A DNA stretch of 64,000 nt from Acidimicrobiales bacterium (GCA_034521975.1 JAXHLR010000004.1:430281-494280); one strand, 5' to 3'. Counted from the stretch's first letter, positions 52,168 to 59,687 are shown. Numbers and translations: made by a program. Notes: generated by a model from the letters alone, not told the origin.

Positions 52168-53535
52168 GTGCTGGATCCCGAGCTGAGCGACGACGACGTG
52201 CAGGCAGTGATCGATGCCGTGGCAGCCGAGGACCGTGTGGCCGGCCACCATGCCCAGTTCGTGTGGGACGGGTTGACCGCCGGAGAGGGTCCCGAGATGG
52301 TGACCCAGGCCGGGTTGCAGAACTGGTTGTGGTGGCTGTTGCCCAAGCGGACCATGGGCGAGACCGATCTGTGGAGCGAGGTCGCGGCGGCCGGTGCCGA
52401 CCTGTTCGAACGGCTGGGTGCGGCCCGATATGCCGAGATCTGTCGCAGCGAGACGACCGCAGGTGTGCACCAAGCGTGGGCGCGGTCGGCCAATGCCGGG
52501 GTCACCGAGTGCCGCAAGGCCCAGGACGGCTCGGGAGTCGAGCCGCCGTCACTCGACGACTTCGAGTGGAGCGAGGTGTTCGGCTCCTGGGAGAACGACG
52601 CTCGCGACGCGGTCGAACAGGCCCTCGAGGCGGCCATCCACCAAGGCACGCTGGCGCCGGGTGCGCGCGGGTGGAGGGCGAGAGCAGCCGAGGTGTGCCG
52701 GGCGACGATCGACGCCGAGCTGCCTGGTGTGGGGCAATCGTTGCGCACGATGGTGCACAGCGAACGGGCTGGACGGTGGGCGGCGCCGTTCTGGGTGCCG
52801 GCCGACCAGCACGCCGATCGCGAAGCGATGGTGCCCCGGGTGCTGGTGGCGCCTGCAGCGCCCGACGACGACGCGTTGGTCGAGGCCTGGACTCCGTTGC
52901 GGTGGTTGGTCGAACGCTGTGGCGAGGGGCTGACCCTCACCGCGTCGAACTACATTCCTCCGGCGGTGGTTCGCGAGGCTGTCGAACGCTTCGGGTGGTG
53001 GCGCTGGGAGAAGGGGCCTCGCAGCGAGGCCGACGTCTTCGAGTTGGGCGACCTGCGGGACGCGGCGGTGCGCATGCGACTGCTCCGACGGCGGGGACGT
53101 TCGTTGACCGCCACCAAGCACGGGATGCAGGGTCTGGCGTCGCCGAGCGCGTGGTGGCCGACCGTGGTCACTGAGGTGGGCGGCGAGCACGAGCATCCGC
53201 AATCGGCGGCCGAGGAGCTGGCGATGTTGATGGTCGGCCAAGGACGGCTCGACGGCTCGGATCTGGTGGCCCGAGCGGCGGGGCGGCTCGCGGCGCAGAA
53301 CTGGCAGGTGGCGCCTGAAGAGGCACACCGTGTGCACCGCTCGGTGGTGGTCAGGACCCTTGTTCGCTGGGAGGTGCTCGGGCTGGCCGGGTCGATCGAG
53401 TCTCGGTGGGAACCCGGACCCAAGGGGCCTCGTCAGGTGCAGCCGGCCGAGTGGTGGCTCACCCCTGTGGGTGACACCGCGGTCACCGCCTGGATGCACC
53501 GCCGGGTGTGTGGTCCCCGCGACCACCCCGCCTGA
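52168..53535 (+). CDS. Hypothetical protein with pRiA4b ORF-3-like winged C-terminal region
   Basis: A 455-residue protein. Its C-terminal half (LTASNYIPPAVVREAVE, then DLRDAAVRMRLLRRRGRSLT) resembles the helical/winged region that follows the pRiA4b ORF-3 domain in plasmid- and transposon-linked proteins; this is by memory. The N-terminal part is unrecognised. GTG at 52168-52170 has AGGAG at 52157-52161. Divergent partner gene at 50492. The function is unknown. Confidence 0.6.
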   Translation: MLDPELSDDDVQAVIDAVAAEDRVAGHHAQFVWDGLTAGEGPEMVTQAGLQNWLWWLLPKRTMGETDLWSEVAAAGADLFERLGAARYAEICRSETTAGVHQAWARSANAGVTECRKAQDGSGVEPPSLDDFEWSEVFGSWENDARDAVEQALEAAIHQGTLAPGARGWRARAAEVCRATIDAELPGVGQSLRTMVHSERAGRWAAPFWVPADQHADREAMVPRVLVAPAAPDDDALVEAWTPLRWLVERCGEGLTLTASNYIPPAVVREAVERFGWWRWEKGPRSEADVFELGDLRDAAVRMRLLRRRGRSLTATKHGMQGLASPSAWWPTVVTEVGGEHEHPQSAAEELAMLMVGQGRLDGSDLVARAAGRLAAQNWQVAPEEAHRVHRSVVVRTLVRWEVLGLAGSIESRWEPGPKGPRQVQPAEWWLTPVGDTAVTAWMHRRVCGPRDHPA

Positions 53536-53614
53536 GCGGGTGGGATCCATCGGACCGGTCGGTGGGTGGCAGGAGGTGAAGCGGCACCACCGACCGAGGA
53601 GCACGAGGTGATGG

Positions 53615-54007
53615 TCAGGGTTCGACGCGCTCGATGCCTCCGATGCGGTCGAGGTCGCGGTCGAAGCTGGCGACTCGGCCCACGCCAGTGGTCTCGGCGT
53701 TGGCGACGAGGTAGGCGTCGGCGAAGTCCATGCGGTCGACCTCGTAGAGCTCGACGGTCCGGAGGACCAGCGCCGGGTCGACGCAGATGACCGACTCGAA
53801 CGCCACCAGGGACCGGATGGCCTCGGCGATGACCGGTCTCGGCACCTCGTAGAACGACTCGAGCACGTACACGGTCTCCGCGATGATCAGGTCCGGCACC
53901 AGCAGGAGTTCCCCTGCGCCGAGGTAGGCCGTCGCTCTACTGGCGAGGCGCGGCGGGTCGCCGGTGAGGTGGCGGACCAGCACGTTCGTGTCGACGAACG
54001 CGGTCAT
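53615..54007 (-). CDS. vapC: PIN-domain toxin VapC
   Basis: A 130-residue toxin: Asp6 in AFVDTNVLVRHLTGD, Glu in IIAETVYVLESF, Asp in MDFADAYLVANA and Asp in ASFDRDLDRI form the PIN acidic site. The ATG overlaps the AbrB-type antitoxin stop (ATGA at 54004-54007). Probably an endoribonuclease. Confidence 0.88.
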   Translation of the reverse strand: MTAFVDTNVLVRHLTGDPPRLASRATAYLGAGELLLVPDLIIAETVYVLESFYEVPRPVIAEAIRSLVAFESVICVDPALVLRTVELYEVDRMDFADAYLVANAETTGVGRVASFDRDLDRIGGIERVEP

Positions 54008-54252
54008 CGGCGCCGGTGCGAGCGAGCCGTGCGGGTGGAGCCGACAACGTCGTCCCAGGCAACGTTTCGCTTCGCCGCGGGTACGGGGATGGACCCGGCG
54101 AGGTCGAGGAAGTGTGGCGTGCGGGCAAGCACCGCTCGGTCGCCCTCGACCCGGAAGACGAGGTGGTCGCCGGCGGCGATGCCGAGCGCGTCTCGCACGG
54201 CCTTCGGGACGGTGACCTGGCCCTTCGAGGTGACCTTGGCGGTGATGTCCAT
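54004..54252 (-). CDS. AbrB/SpoVT-type antitoxin
   Basis: An 82-residue antitoxin with the swapped-hairpin DNA-binding motif KVTSKGQVTVPKAVRDAL (about 6-23) and a C-terminal toxin-binding tail. ATG at 54250-54252. An inverted repeat at 54260-54285 just upstream is the likely operator. Confidence 0.88.
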   Translation of the reverse strand: MDITAKVTSKGQVTVPKAVRDALGIAAGDHLVFRVEGDRAVLARTPHFLDLAGSIPVPAAKRNVAWDDVVGSTRTARSHRRR

Positions 54253-54259
54253 CGTCGAT

Positions 54260-54285
54260 TCCTTACTTCTATACCAAGGTAAGGA
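54260..54285 (-). promoter_or_regulatory. Inverted repeat upstream of the AbrB-PIN pair
   Basis: TCCTTAC (54260-54266) and GTAAGGA (54279-54285), 12-nt spacer, AT-rich in an otherwise GC-rich region. On the minus strand it covers a TATAGA that could be a -10. Arms resemble those at 61923-61951 upstream of the other AbrB pair. Confidence 0.6.
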
Positions 54286-54302
54286 TACCGGGCGGATCGC
54301 GC

Positions 54303-55442
54303 TCACGGCGCTTCGGCTCGTGTCCGGCGGACGACGATGTCGAGACGCCACCGGGCTTCGATCGGGTCGAGGGCCTGCCAGCGGATGCCGGTGCGGTAGC
54401 GGCGGTCGGGCCAGGTGATCCACGCGGTGCCGGCGTCGTCGACGAACAGGGTCTTGTAGCCGCCAGGGATGTCTCGCCGACCGAAGGCCCACAACCGGTG
54501 ATCGGGTCCGTCCTTGTCCACCTGGCCGATGAAGGCCAGATCGCAGTCGTCGGCTGTCGGGGCGCACTGGTGGTTGCCGGGGAGGGAACCGAGGAACGCG
54601 GCCAGGGCTCGGTCGGCCTCGGCGCGCTCGGGCGTTGGCAGGACGGGCACGAGCCGTCCCGCCATCGAGTTGACCAGCACCGTGGCGAGCGGACGAGGGG
54701 CGGACGCGGGGACGAAGCACTGGCACCAGGGCGCGCCGGGCCACCCGCCCGGTGGGCCGAAGTGGCAGTCGATCGGTTCGAGCAGCGCGTCGAGCCGATC
54801 GGAACGGTCGGTGAGCAGCCGGAGGCGGTGGAGGGCGCGCACCACCGTGGTCGCCACCGCCGGCGTGGTGTCGGGCAGCGTGGTGCCACCGACGGCGGCG
54901 TCGACCTCGAGGCGGCGCAGGGCCGCCAGCACGTCGGGCCGGGTGAGCTCGATCGACTCGGTGCTCGACGGATCGGTGTCGCCGAGGAGCACCGCGAGGA
55001 GGTGACCGGCAACATCGGCGTCGAAGGCGGCGTGGTTGGCATCGGCCCACTGCTCGATCCGACCCACCCACTCGTCGTGGCGTGCCCGGTGGTCGACAGC
55101 CAGCGATCCGAAGTCGAGCTGGGCTGGTTCGGGTCGGTTCAGCGCGTTGATGAGCTCGAACGCCCAGTCGGGCACGTCTTCGTCGTCGAGGCGGTCCTCG
55201 TCGAATCGACAACCGCAACAGATGGCCTGGTGCCAACACAGCGGGCATCGTTCGACGTCGCATCCGGGGTGGTGGAGCGACCCGGGCAGCACCCCGCAGT
55301 CGCCGCACCGTTTGGTGGCTCGGGGCCACCCGGGTTCGTTGCCGTAGGGGCAGCGGTCGACGGGTCGACCGTCGAGGTGGAAGACCGCAGTGCACCCGCC
55401 GGCCGCGAGCATCTCGTCGTAGCAGAAGTTGCAGATCGCCAT
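54303..55442 (-). CDS. Hypothetical protein with Cys-rich N-terminal zinc domain
   Basis: A 379-residue protein. Residues 1-80 hold many Cys in CxxC-like spacing (ICNFC, RCGDCG, RCPLCWH, CCGC), suggesting two to three zinc sites. The rest is a mixed alpha/beta region with no recognised motif; the C-terminus (WAFGRRDIPGGYKTLFVDD) looks like a small beta domain. It lies between two PIN modules on the same strand and may be cargo of the island. Function unknown. Confidence 0.65.
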   Translation of the reverse strand: MAICNFCYDEMLAAGGCTAVFHLDGRPVDRCPYGNEPGWPRATKRCGDCGVLPGSLHHPGCDVERCPLCWHQAICCGCRFDEDRLDDEDVPDWAFELINALNRPEPAQLDFGSLAVDHRARHDEWVGRIEQWADANHAAFDADVAGHLLAVLLGDTDPSSTESIELTRPDVLAALRRLEVDAAVGGTTLPDTTPAVATTVVRALHRLRLLTDRSDRLDALLEPIDCHFGPPGGWPGAPWCQCFVPASAPRPLATVLVNSMAGRLVPVLPTPERAEADRALAAFLGSLPGNHQCAPTADDCDLAFIGQVDKDGPDHRLWAFGRRDIPGGYKTLFVDDAGTAWITWPDRRYRTGIRWQALDPIEARWRLDIVVRRTRAEAP

Positions 55443-55484
55443 GGAGCAAGTGTGGCGAGGGGGTGTGACACTGGCCGTGGCGCA

Positions 55485-55898
55485 TCAGATGGGCACGATC
55501 CTCACCGGCGTGGGAGCGCAGACCGCTGCCATGTCGTGGGGGTCGCTGCTGATCACCACGATCTCCTCGACGCTGGTGCCCCTGACCGTTGCACCGAGGT
55601 GGGCGTCGGCGACGCTGGACACCACCCCGGTCGACACGAGGCTCGCCGCGGTGTTCGCGGCGTGGCCATCGAGCTGGTGATCGCGGATGCCGAAGCGGTT
55701 GAGCAGGGTGGCTGCGGGGTCGGTGCGGTCCCATCCGGCTTCGACCCGCACAGAGGTCGGTACGACCGCTTCGACGACTCGGCCACGACGACGCCGAGAG
55801 GCAACGCCTTCGAGATGGGCGAGCACGTTCCGGTGCTTCGGATGGGTCGTGGCCGCCAGTGCTTGTACCGCCTCGTTGTCGAGCACGATCGTTCTCAC
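55485..55898 (-). CDS. PIN-domain-like toxin
   Basis: A 137-residue protein with PIN acidic residues: Asp in IVLDNEAVQAL, Glu in VRVEAGWDR, Asp in SVADAHLGAT and Asp in SSDPHDMAAV. The GTG at 55896-55898 overlaps the upstream stop (GTGA). The partner antitoxin is unusually long. Probably a nuclease toxin. Confidence 0.8.
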   Translation of the reverse strand: MRTIVLDNEAVQALAATTHPKHRNVLAHLEGVASRRRRGRVVEAVVPTSVRVEAGWDRTDPAATLLNRFGIRDHQLDGHAANTAASLVSTGVVSSVADAHLGATVRGTSVEEIVVISSDPHDMAAVCAPTPVRIVPI

Positions 55899-56308
55899 GC
55901 CGACAGCGCCAGTTGTGCCTCTGCCCACAGCAGGACGTCGTCGGCGTCAGCGCCGGGGCGGCGAGCGAGGACCGCCTCGGCTGCCGACGCGATCAGGTCG
56001 GGCCGGTCCGCCAGCGGTGAACCGTCCTGGGTGGCCAGCGCCTGGGCCACCTCGGCGAGGCTGGGGCGCGCATCGGGGTTCTCGTCGTAGTGGAGGCGAA
56101 GGGCGCTCTCCATGACGAGGGTCTCCAGTGCGCGGCGGAGCGCGGTGGCGGTCATGGTGGTCACCGACGGCGCCGCCCCGAGCTGCTCGACGGCGAGCGC
56201 AGCGGCGTCACGAAGATTCGACGGCAACCGCATCGACGTGTTGACCGTCGCAGTATCGCCCGCGTCGAGAAGCTGGTTGATCTGCTCCAGCACCACGGGG
56301 TCACTCAC
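55895..56308 (-). CDS. Long antitoxin-like protein paired with PIN toxin
   Basis: A 137-residue protein with an RHH-like core (NTSMRLPSNLRDAAALAVEQ) and an extended helical C-terminus, larger than usual VapB (70-90 residues). GTG at 56306-56308. A perfect 8-bp inverted repeat lies 10 nt upstream. Pairing with the PIN gene is shown by the 4-nt overlap; antitoxin function is inferred. Confidence 0.75.
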   Translation of the reverse strand: MSDPVVLEQINQLLDAGDTATVNTSMRLPSNLRDAAALAVEQLGAAPSVTTMTATALRRALETLVMESALRLHYDENPDARPSLAEVAQALATQDGSPLADRPDLIASAAEAVLARRPGADADDVLLWAEAQLALSA

Positions 56309-56317
56309 AGGGGCTAG

Positions 56318-56339
56318 TGTACCACGCTGCTGTGGTACA
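56318..56339 (-). promoter_or_regulatory. Operator-like inverted repeat of the long-antitoxin pair
   Basis: TGTACCAC (56318-56325) and GTGGTACA (56332-56339), perfect 8-bp arms with a 6-nt spacer. On the minus strand it overlaps a -10-like TACACT shortly before the GTG start, so binding would block transcription. Confidence 0.65.
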
Positions 56340-56363
56340 GCGACTCGGTTCCAGCCGGACCGA

Positions 56364-56873
56364 TCACCATCTCGTCGCCTCCAGCCGGTTCGGCCAGATC
56401 GTCGTGCCGGAGGTGAGCTCGTGGAGCGACCACCAGTGGAGCTCGTCGTCGAAGACCACCGAGTCGAGAAGGAGATAGCCGTGGTCGGCCAGGTCTCGGC
56501 GAAGGCGAAGGAACGCCTCGGCATCGTGATCGCCCACGACAGGTTCGTCGTAGAGACAGGTGAGCCTCGACTCGATGATGAGCCAGCGGTTGGTCACGGC
56601 CGGGGTGGCACACGGGTGCTGCGCCGCCTCGACCAGTGGCGATGGGTCATCAGCCCACGAGCGGACCGAGTCCCGCGTGAACCCCTTGTACCAGGACTGG
56701 GGCGACCCTCGGTGGTCGAGGCTGAACACGTCGGGCCAGGTCGCCCATCCGATCGTCGGATCGGCCCGGGCGAGGTCGACCACGTCCTCGGCGCGGGTCA
56801 AGCGGAGTTGGTCCCAGGGCGGCCAGCCTTCGTTGCCGGCACGACAGAGATCGCGTTCGTAGGTGTGCATCAT
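56364..56873 (-). CDS. Hypothetical protein with hairpin-covered ribosome-binding site
   Basis: A 169-residue soluble protein rich in Trp and Asp (GWATWPDVFSLDHRG, ELHWWSLHELTSGTTIW); no family recognised. ATG at 56871-56873. Its start region is the duplicated leader A; the purine-rich site AAGGGGG lies in the 3' arm of a hairpin. Possibly cargo or an immunity-type gene in the toxin-antitoxin island. Confidence 0.6.
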   Translation of the reverse strand: MMHTYERDLCRAGNEGWPPWDQLRLTRAEDVVDLARADPTIGWATWPDVFSLDHRGSPQSWYKGFTRDSVRSWADDPSPLVEAAQHPCATPAVTNRWLIIESRLTCLYDEPVVGDHDAEAFLRLRRDLADHGYLLLDSVVFDDELHWWSLHELTSGTTIWPNRLEATRW

Positions 56874-56874
56874 G

Positions 56875-56984
56875 CACCCCCTTCAAGTCGTCGAACTGAA
56901 GGGGGTGAGGCGTTGACCGAGCCGATGCCGCTCACCCCGACCGGCACCTCGAGCAGATCGTACCGAGAGGCACCGACAGCGGGC
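56875..56984 (-). promoter_or_regulatory. Leader A: conserved 5' region with RBS hairpin
   Basis: About 110 nt similar to 58812-58919. Both contain GTCGGTGCC, a TACGAT possible -10, and a hairpin next to the start codon. Here the arms are CACCCCCTTCA (56875-56885) and TGAAGGGGGTG (56897-56907), 11 bp, loop 11 nt. On the minus-strand RNA the 3' arm carries the ribosome-binding site, so folding would hide it. Confidence 0.6.
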
Positions 56985-57059
56985 GGCGACCTCGGCTCGT
57001 GCCAGCTCGCTGAGGTGTACGAGAACCTGCCGGCGAGCCATCACCACATGGTCGATCAT
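56883..57059 (-). pseudogene. Remnant of an RHH antitoxin gene
   Basis: A 58-codon frame starting at ATG 57059. Its first residues (MIDHVVMARRQVLVHL) match the intact antitoxin at 58127-58390 (MIYHMGMTRRQVLVQL), including the palindrome over the start (57044-57063 versus 58375-58394). After about residue 20 similarity ends and the frame runs through leader A. A decayed or recombined copy. Confidence 0.55.
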
Positions 57060-57185
57060 ATGGTCGTTCGTTGGCCGGGCACCGCGGCTGGCCGACGACC
57101 CCCTTACCCCGATGGCGCGCGCTCCGGGCCGGACTCCGCGGCGATCTGTGCCGCTACGCCCGCCCCGACCTTGACCTCCATGCGG

Positions 57186-57767
57186 CTACGGCGAGGTGGC
57201 CAGGTTGTAGCGCTCAGCGACCTCGCGCGAGAGGCGCCGAGTGGTTGGGGTCGACACCTGCTTTGCCCCGAGCAACGCTGTCTCGTAGGGGATGGTGTCG
57301 CCCTCGCTGGTCACCTTCCATCCGGGCTCGTCGTGGGAAAGACCGCTCACCTGCTGAGCCGTGAGCCCATCGAGCTGCTCGAGCACATGGTCGATCGTCT
57401 CGCGCTCGGCGTTGGTGAAGACGCTGAGGTCGGGATCCCGAAGTGGGACGAGGCGGTGCTGCTCTCGACCGAGGAAGTCCTCGACCTGTGTCTCCGCAGC
57501 ACCCGAGTCGACGAGCTGACGACGCACGGGCACAAGCTGGCGCGGTGCCGGGCAGTGCTCGAGCCGCTGGAACTCACAGCCCGAGATAGCAGCTCCGTGA
57601 CGGCGGACATGAGTGAACTCGGCGAAGAAGATCGCCTTGTTGAGCTTGGTCGCTCCACCCGCCCGGTCGCCCCGGAGCCGATCGGCCAGGTACAGGAGCA
57701 GCTCGGTGAACTTTGACTTGTCGTACACCACGTCCGTGACCCCCATGCTACGCGGGACGTGTGACAC
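57186..57767 (-). CDS. Panacea-domain (SocA-like, DUF4065) antitoxin
   Basis: A 193-residue protein (186 if ATG at 57744-57746 is used). Panacea hallmarks: ATKLNKAIFFAEF, a GxxIxGxxFxRLxxGPxP-like segment reading AAISGCEFQRLEHCPAP, and AERETIDHVLEQLDGLTAQQ followed by SGLSHDEPGW. Panacea domains neutralise many toxin folds and work with ClpXP in SocAB. Here the gene directly follows mazF (stop and start adjacent at 57767/57768), making a three-gene module with an RHH gene. Whether it controls MazF or another toxin is unknown. Confidence 0.85.
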   Translation of the reverse strand: MSHVPRSMGVTDVVYDKSKFTELLLYLADRLRGDRAGGATKLNKAIFFAEFTHVRRHGAAISGCEFQRLEHCPAPRQLVPVRRQLVDSGAAETQVEDFLGREQHRLVPLRDPDLSVFTNAERETIDHVLEQLDGLTAQQVSGLSHDEPGWKVTSEGDTIPYETALLGAKQVSTPTTRRLSREVAERYNLATSP

Positions 57768-58133
57768 TCATGATGCTCCTGCCTGGTCCTGGCGGGCTGG
57801 AGGAGTCCCCCAGATGGTGATGCCGAGGGCGTAGAGCAGCGCGTGGTCGAGCGCGAGGAGTCGGTCGGTGCCCAGTCGGCCGACAGGTTCGCGATCGAGG
57901 AGCGCCTGGGGGATCGTCACGAGGTTGTCGCAGCTCACCACGCTCCGCTCGGGGAGGCCCTCGTCGGGCCCGACGTCGACCTCGGACCGGATGCCCCGGA
58001 TCGTTCTGGTGATGGGCGCACAGGTCACCGAGGTCAGCACCTCGATGGCAGCGTCGCGGGTGACGACACACACGGGGCGCCGACCGGCGGGGGGACCGAG
58101 GTCAGCCCAGACGACGTCGCCCCTGGCTACCAC
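57768..58133 (-). CDS. mazF: MazF/PemK-type endoribonuclease toxin
   Basis: A 121-residue toxin: RGDVVWADLGPPAGRRPVCV at the N-terminus, CAPITRTIRGIRSEVDVG in the middle and VSCDNLVTIPQALL, matching the MazF fold with its Arg and Ser/Thr active residues. The GTG start at 58131-58133 overlaps the RHH antitoxin by 7 nt. The expected product cleaves mRNA, tRNA or rRNA. Confidence 0.9.
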   Translation of the reverse strand: MVARGDVVWADLGPPAGRRPVCVVTRDAAIEVLTSVTCAPITRTIRGIRSEVDVGPDEGLPERSVVSCDNLVTIPQALLDREPVGRLGTDRLLALDHALLYALGITIWGTPPARQDQAGAS

Positions 58134-58390
58134 TCGGGCGCGGCGCCGGCGGCAAGCCGGCGCGCGGCCTCGACCAGGGCAGGATCCTGTGGGGTCCGTC
58201 GGTAGGCCGCCCTCAGGGCTTCATCGGCCTCGCGCTCCTCGGCCGCGGCGAGCACCGCTGCGGCGCCACGCCGGAGGAGCTCGGAACGACTGGTGCCCTC
58301 GGCCGCGGCCAGCCCGTCGAGGCGCGCCACCAGTTCGTCATCGAGCTGCACGAGGACCTGCCGACGAGTCATGCCCATATGGTAGATCAT
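58127..58390 (-). CDS. mazE: RHH antitoxin of MazF
   Basis: An 87-residue (or 81, from ATG at 58372) antitoxin with RHH fold: TRRQVLVQLDDELVARLDGL, then GTSRSELLRRGAAAVL, and a C-terminal Ala/Arg-rich tail ending AGAAPEW for toxin binding. A palindrome covers the start codons. It overlaps the end of the gene at 58338 by 53 nt. This is the common actinobacterial RHH-MazF pair. Confidence 0.87.
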   Translation of the reverse strand: MIYHMGMTRRQVLVQLDDELVARLDGLAAAEGTSRSELLRRGAAAVLAAAEEREADEALRAAYRRTPQDPALVEAARRLAAGAAPEW

Positions 58391-58805
58391 ATGGTCGCTT
58401 GGCGTCCGAGGTCAGCTCATCGGGTGGCCACGCTTCCGGCGGGAACGACCGGAGCATCGGCCGCTCGAGTTCGAACAACCAGAGATCGAGCCGGTCGATG
58501 GCATCGGCGAGAGACCGATGCTGGCGGTACATGCCCCCGCTCCGGTCTCCTTGGTCCGGGGTCCACCCGCAGTACTCGTAGGCGTGGCCGCCGTCGTCGA
58601 GGTTGAGGTAGCGCCGGGTGTCGTAGTGCTTGTACAGGTGGATGTGGCGCCGCCGCGGGGCCGACAGTCGGAGCATGTACATGAACTCGCCGGGGTGAAA
58701 CGACGGGAGATCTGGGGACTTTCGGGCGAGGAGGGCGACTCGTTCGAGCGGCTCCCACTCGGCCGTGTCGACGTCGTCCCACGTGGTGCGGAACGCTCGG
58801 GGCAT
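58338..58805 (-). CDS. Hypothetical protein with hairpin-covered ribosome-binding site
   Basis: A 155-residue protein (TWDDVDTAEWEPLERVALLA, HIHLYKHYDTRRYLNLDD, RPMLRSFPPEAWPPDEL), unrecognised. The ATG at 58803-58805 has GAAGGAG 6 nt upstream within the 3' arm of the leader-B hairpin. The last 17 residues overlap the RHH antitoxin start, so its true end may differ. No obvious homology to the protein at 56364 despite the shared leader. Confidence 0.55.
   Translation of the reverse strand: MPRAFRTTWDDVDTAEWEPLERVALLARKSPDLPSFHPGEFMYMLRLSAPRRRHIHLYKHYDTRRYLNLDDGGHAYEYCGWTPDQGDRSGGMYRQHRSLADAIDRLDLWLFELERPMLRSFPPEAWPPDELTSDAKRPYDLPYGHDSSAGPRAAR
58375..58394 (-). promoter_or_regulatory. Palindrome over the RHH-MazF start
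   Basis: CCATATG-GTAGAT-CATATGG, perfect 7-bp arms, overlapping the first possible ATG of the antitoxin. A one-mismatch copy is at 57044-57063. Likely the autoregulatory operator. Confidence 0.6.
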
Positions 58806-58811
58806 CGGTGA

Positions 58812-58919
58812 CTCCTTCAGGAAGTCGAACTGAAGGAGATGAGGTGCCTGTCAAGCGGGTGCCGCTCATCCCGATCGGCATCACGAACAGATCGTACCGA
58901 GGGGCACCGACAGCGAACG
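58812..58919 (-). promoter_or_regulatory. Leader B: conserved 5' region with RBS hairpin
   Basis: Second copy of the leader at 56875-56984. The hairpin arms are CTCCTTCA (58812-58819) and TGAAGGAG (58831-58838) with an 11-nt loop. One base pair is C-G in copy A and T-A in copy B, a compensatory change. The 3' arm on the RNA is the ribosome-binding site of the gene at 58338. Confidence 0.6.
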
Positions 58920-58982
58920 TGGGGCTAGCGGGTGTCAGGAGCCTGGCGAACTCGTGGTCGACCAGGTCGAGTCACCGCCAGG

Positions 58983-59414
58983 TCATGCCAGGGTGGCGGG
59001 AGCAACGGCGAGGCCTTCCGCAGCGGCGCCGGCGTGAAGGCGCTTGTCCCACACCGCCAAGGTGAGATCCGTGGTGCCGAGCGCACACGCGCTGGCGAGG
59101 TGAACGGCATCAGCTCCGCGGAGCTGATGGGTTGCTGCGAGCGAACCGGCGACACGCTCGACATCGGCGGACAACTCGACGGGACGCATCGATGCCCAGA
59201 ACCGCTGCCAGTCAGCCCCAGCCGCGGATGCTTCGGACGCGGTCAGATCGTGGTTGCGTGCGGCCGCTGCGAGCGCTGCGCACACCTCGGGATGGGCAAG
59301 TCGACTGGACAGGGCGACATCGCACCCGTTCCACAACGCCGCGGCGATGTCGGACCCGACCTCATCGACCACGAGCTTCACGAGCGCGCTCGAATCGAAG
59401 TAGACGAGGGCCAC
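58983..59414 (-). CDS. vapC: PIN-domain toxin VapC
   Basis: A 143-residue toxin with Asp7 in VYFDSSALVKLVVDE, Glu in AHPEVCAALA, Asp in RGADAVHLASA and Asp in LAVWDKRLHAGA, the PIN signature. It follows the Phd-type antitoxin after 2 nt. Probably an endoribonuclease. Confidence 0.88.
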   Translation of the reverse strand: MALVYFDSSALVKLVVDEVGSDIAAALWNGCDVALSSRLAHPEVCAALAAAARNHDLTASEASAAGADWQRFWASMRPVELSADVERVAGSLAATHQLRGADAVHLASACALGTTDLTLAVWDKRLHAGAAAEGLAVAPATLA

Positions 59415-59416
59415 GT

Positions 59417-59680
59417 TCAGCGACGCTGCTCGCCGACGATGTCCGCAACCGGTCGTTTCGGCGTCGGCCGGGGCCGGTCACCTGCGACCGGCCGGGTGGA
59501 ACTGTCCGGGCGACTGATGACTCCCTCGGCAGTGAGTCTGTCGATGACCGGCGCCGAGTCGAGGCCGACGATTCGCGCGACCGGAGTTCCTCGATCGGTG
59601 ATGACGACGTCGTTCCCTTCGCGTGCCGCCTCGATCCACCGGCTGAGGTGGGCTCTGAGCTCGGTGACGGCAACGTCCAT
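59417..59680 (-). CDS. Phd/YefM-type antitoxin
   Basis: An 87-residue antitoxin: VAVTELRAHLSRWIEAAREG and DVVITDRGTPVARIVGLD are typical Phd/YefM N-domain strands. ATG at 59678-59680. An 8-bp inverted repeat lies just upstream. The pair Phd-PIN is common in actinobacteria. Confidence 0.88.
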   Translation of the reverse strand: MDVAVTELRAHLSRWIEAAREGNDVVITDRGTPVARIVGLDSAPVIDRLTAEGVISRPDSSTRPVAGDRPRPTPKRPVADIVGEQRR

Positions 59681-59687
59681 GCCGCAA

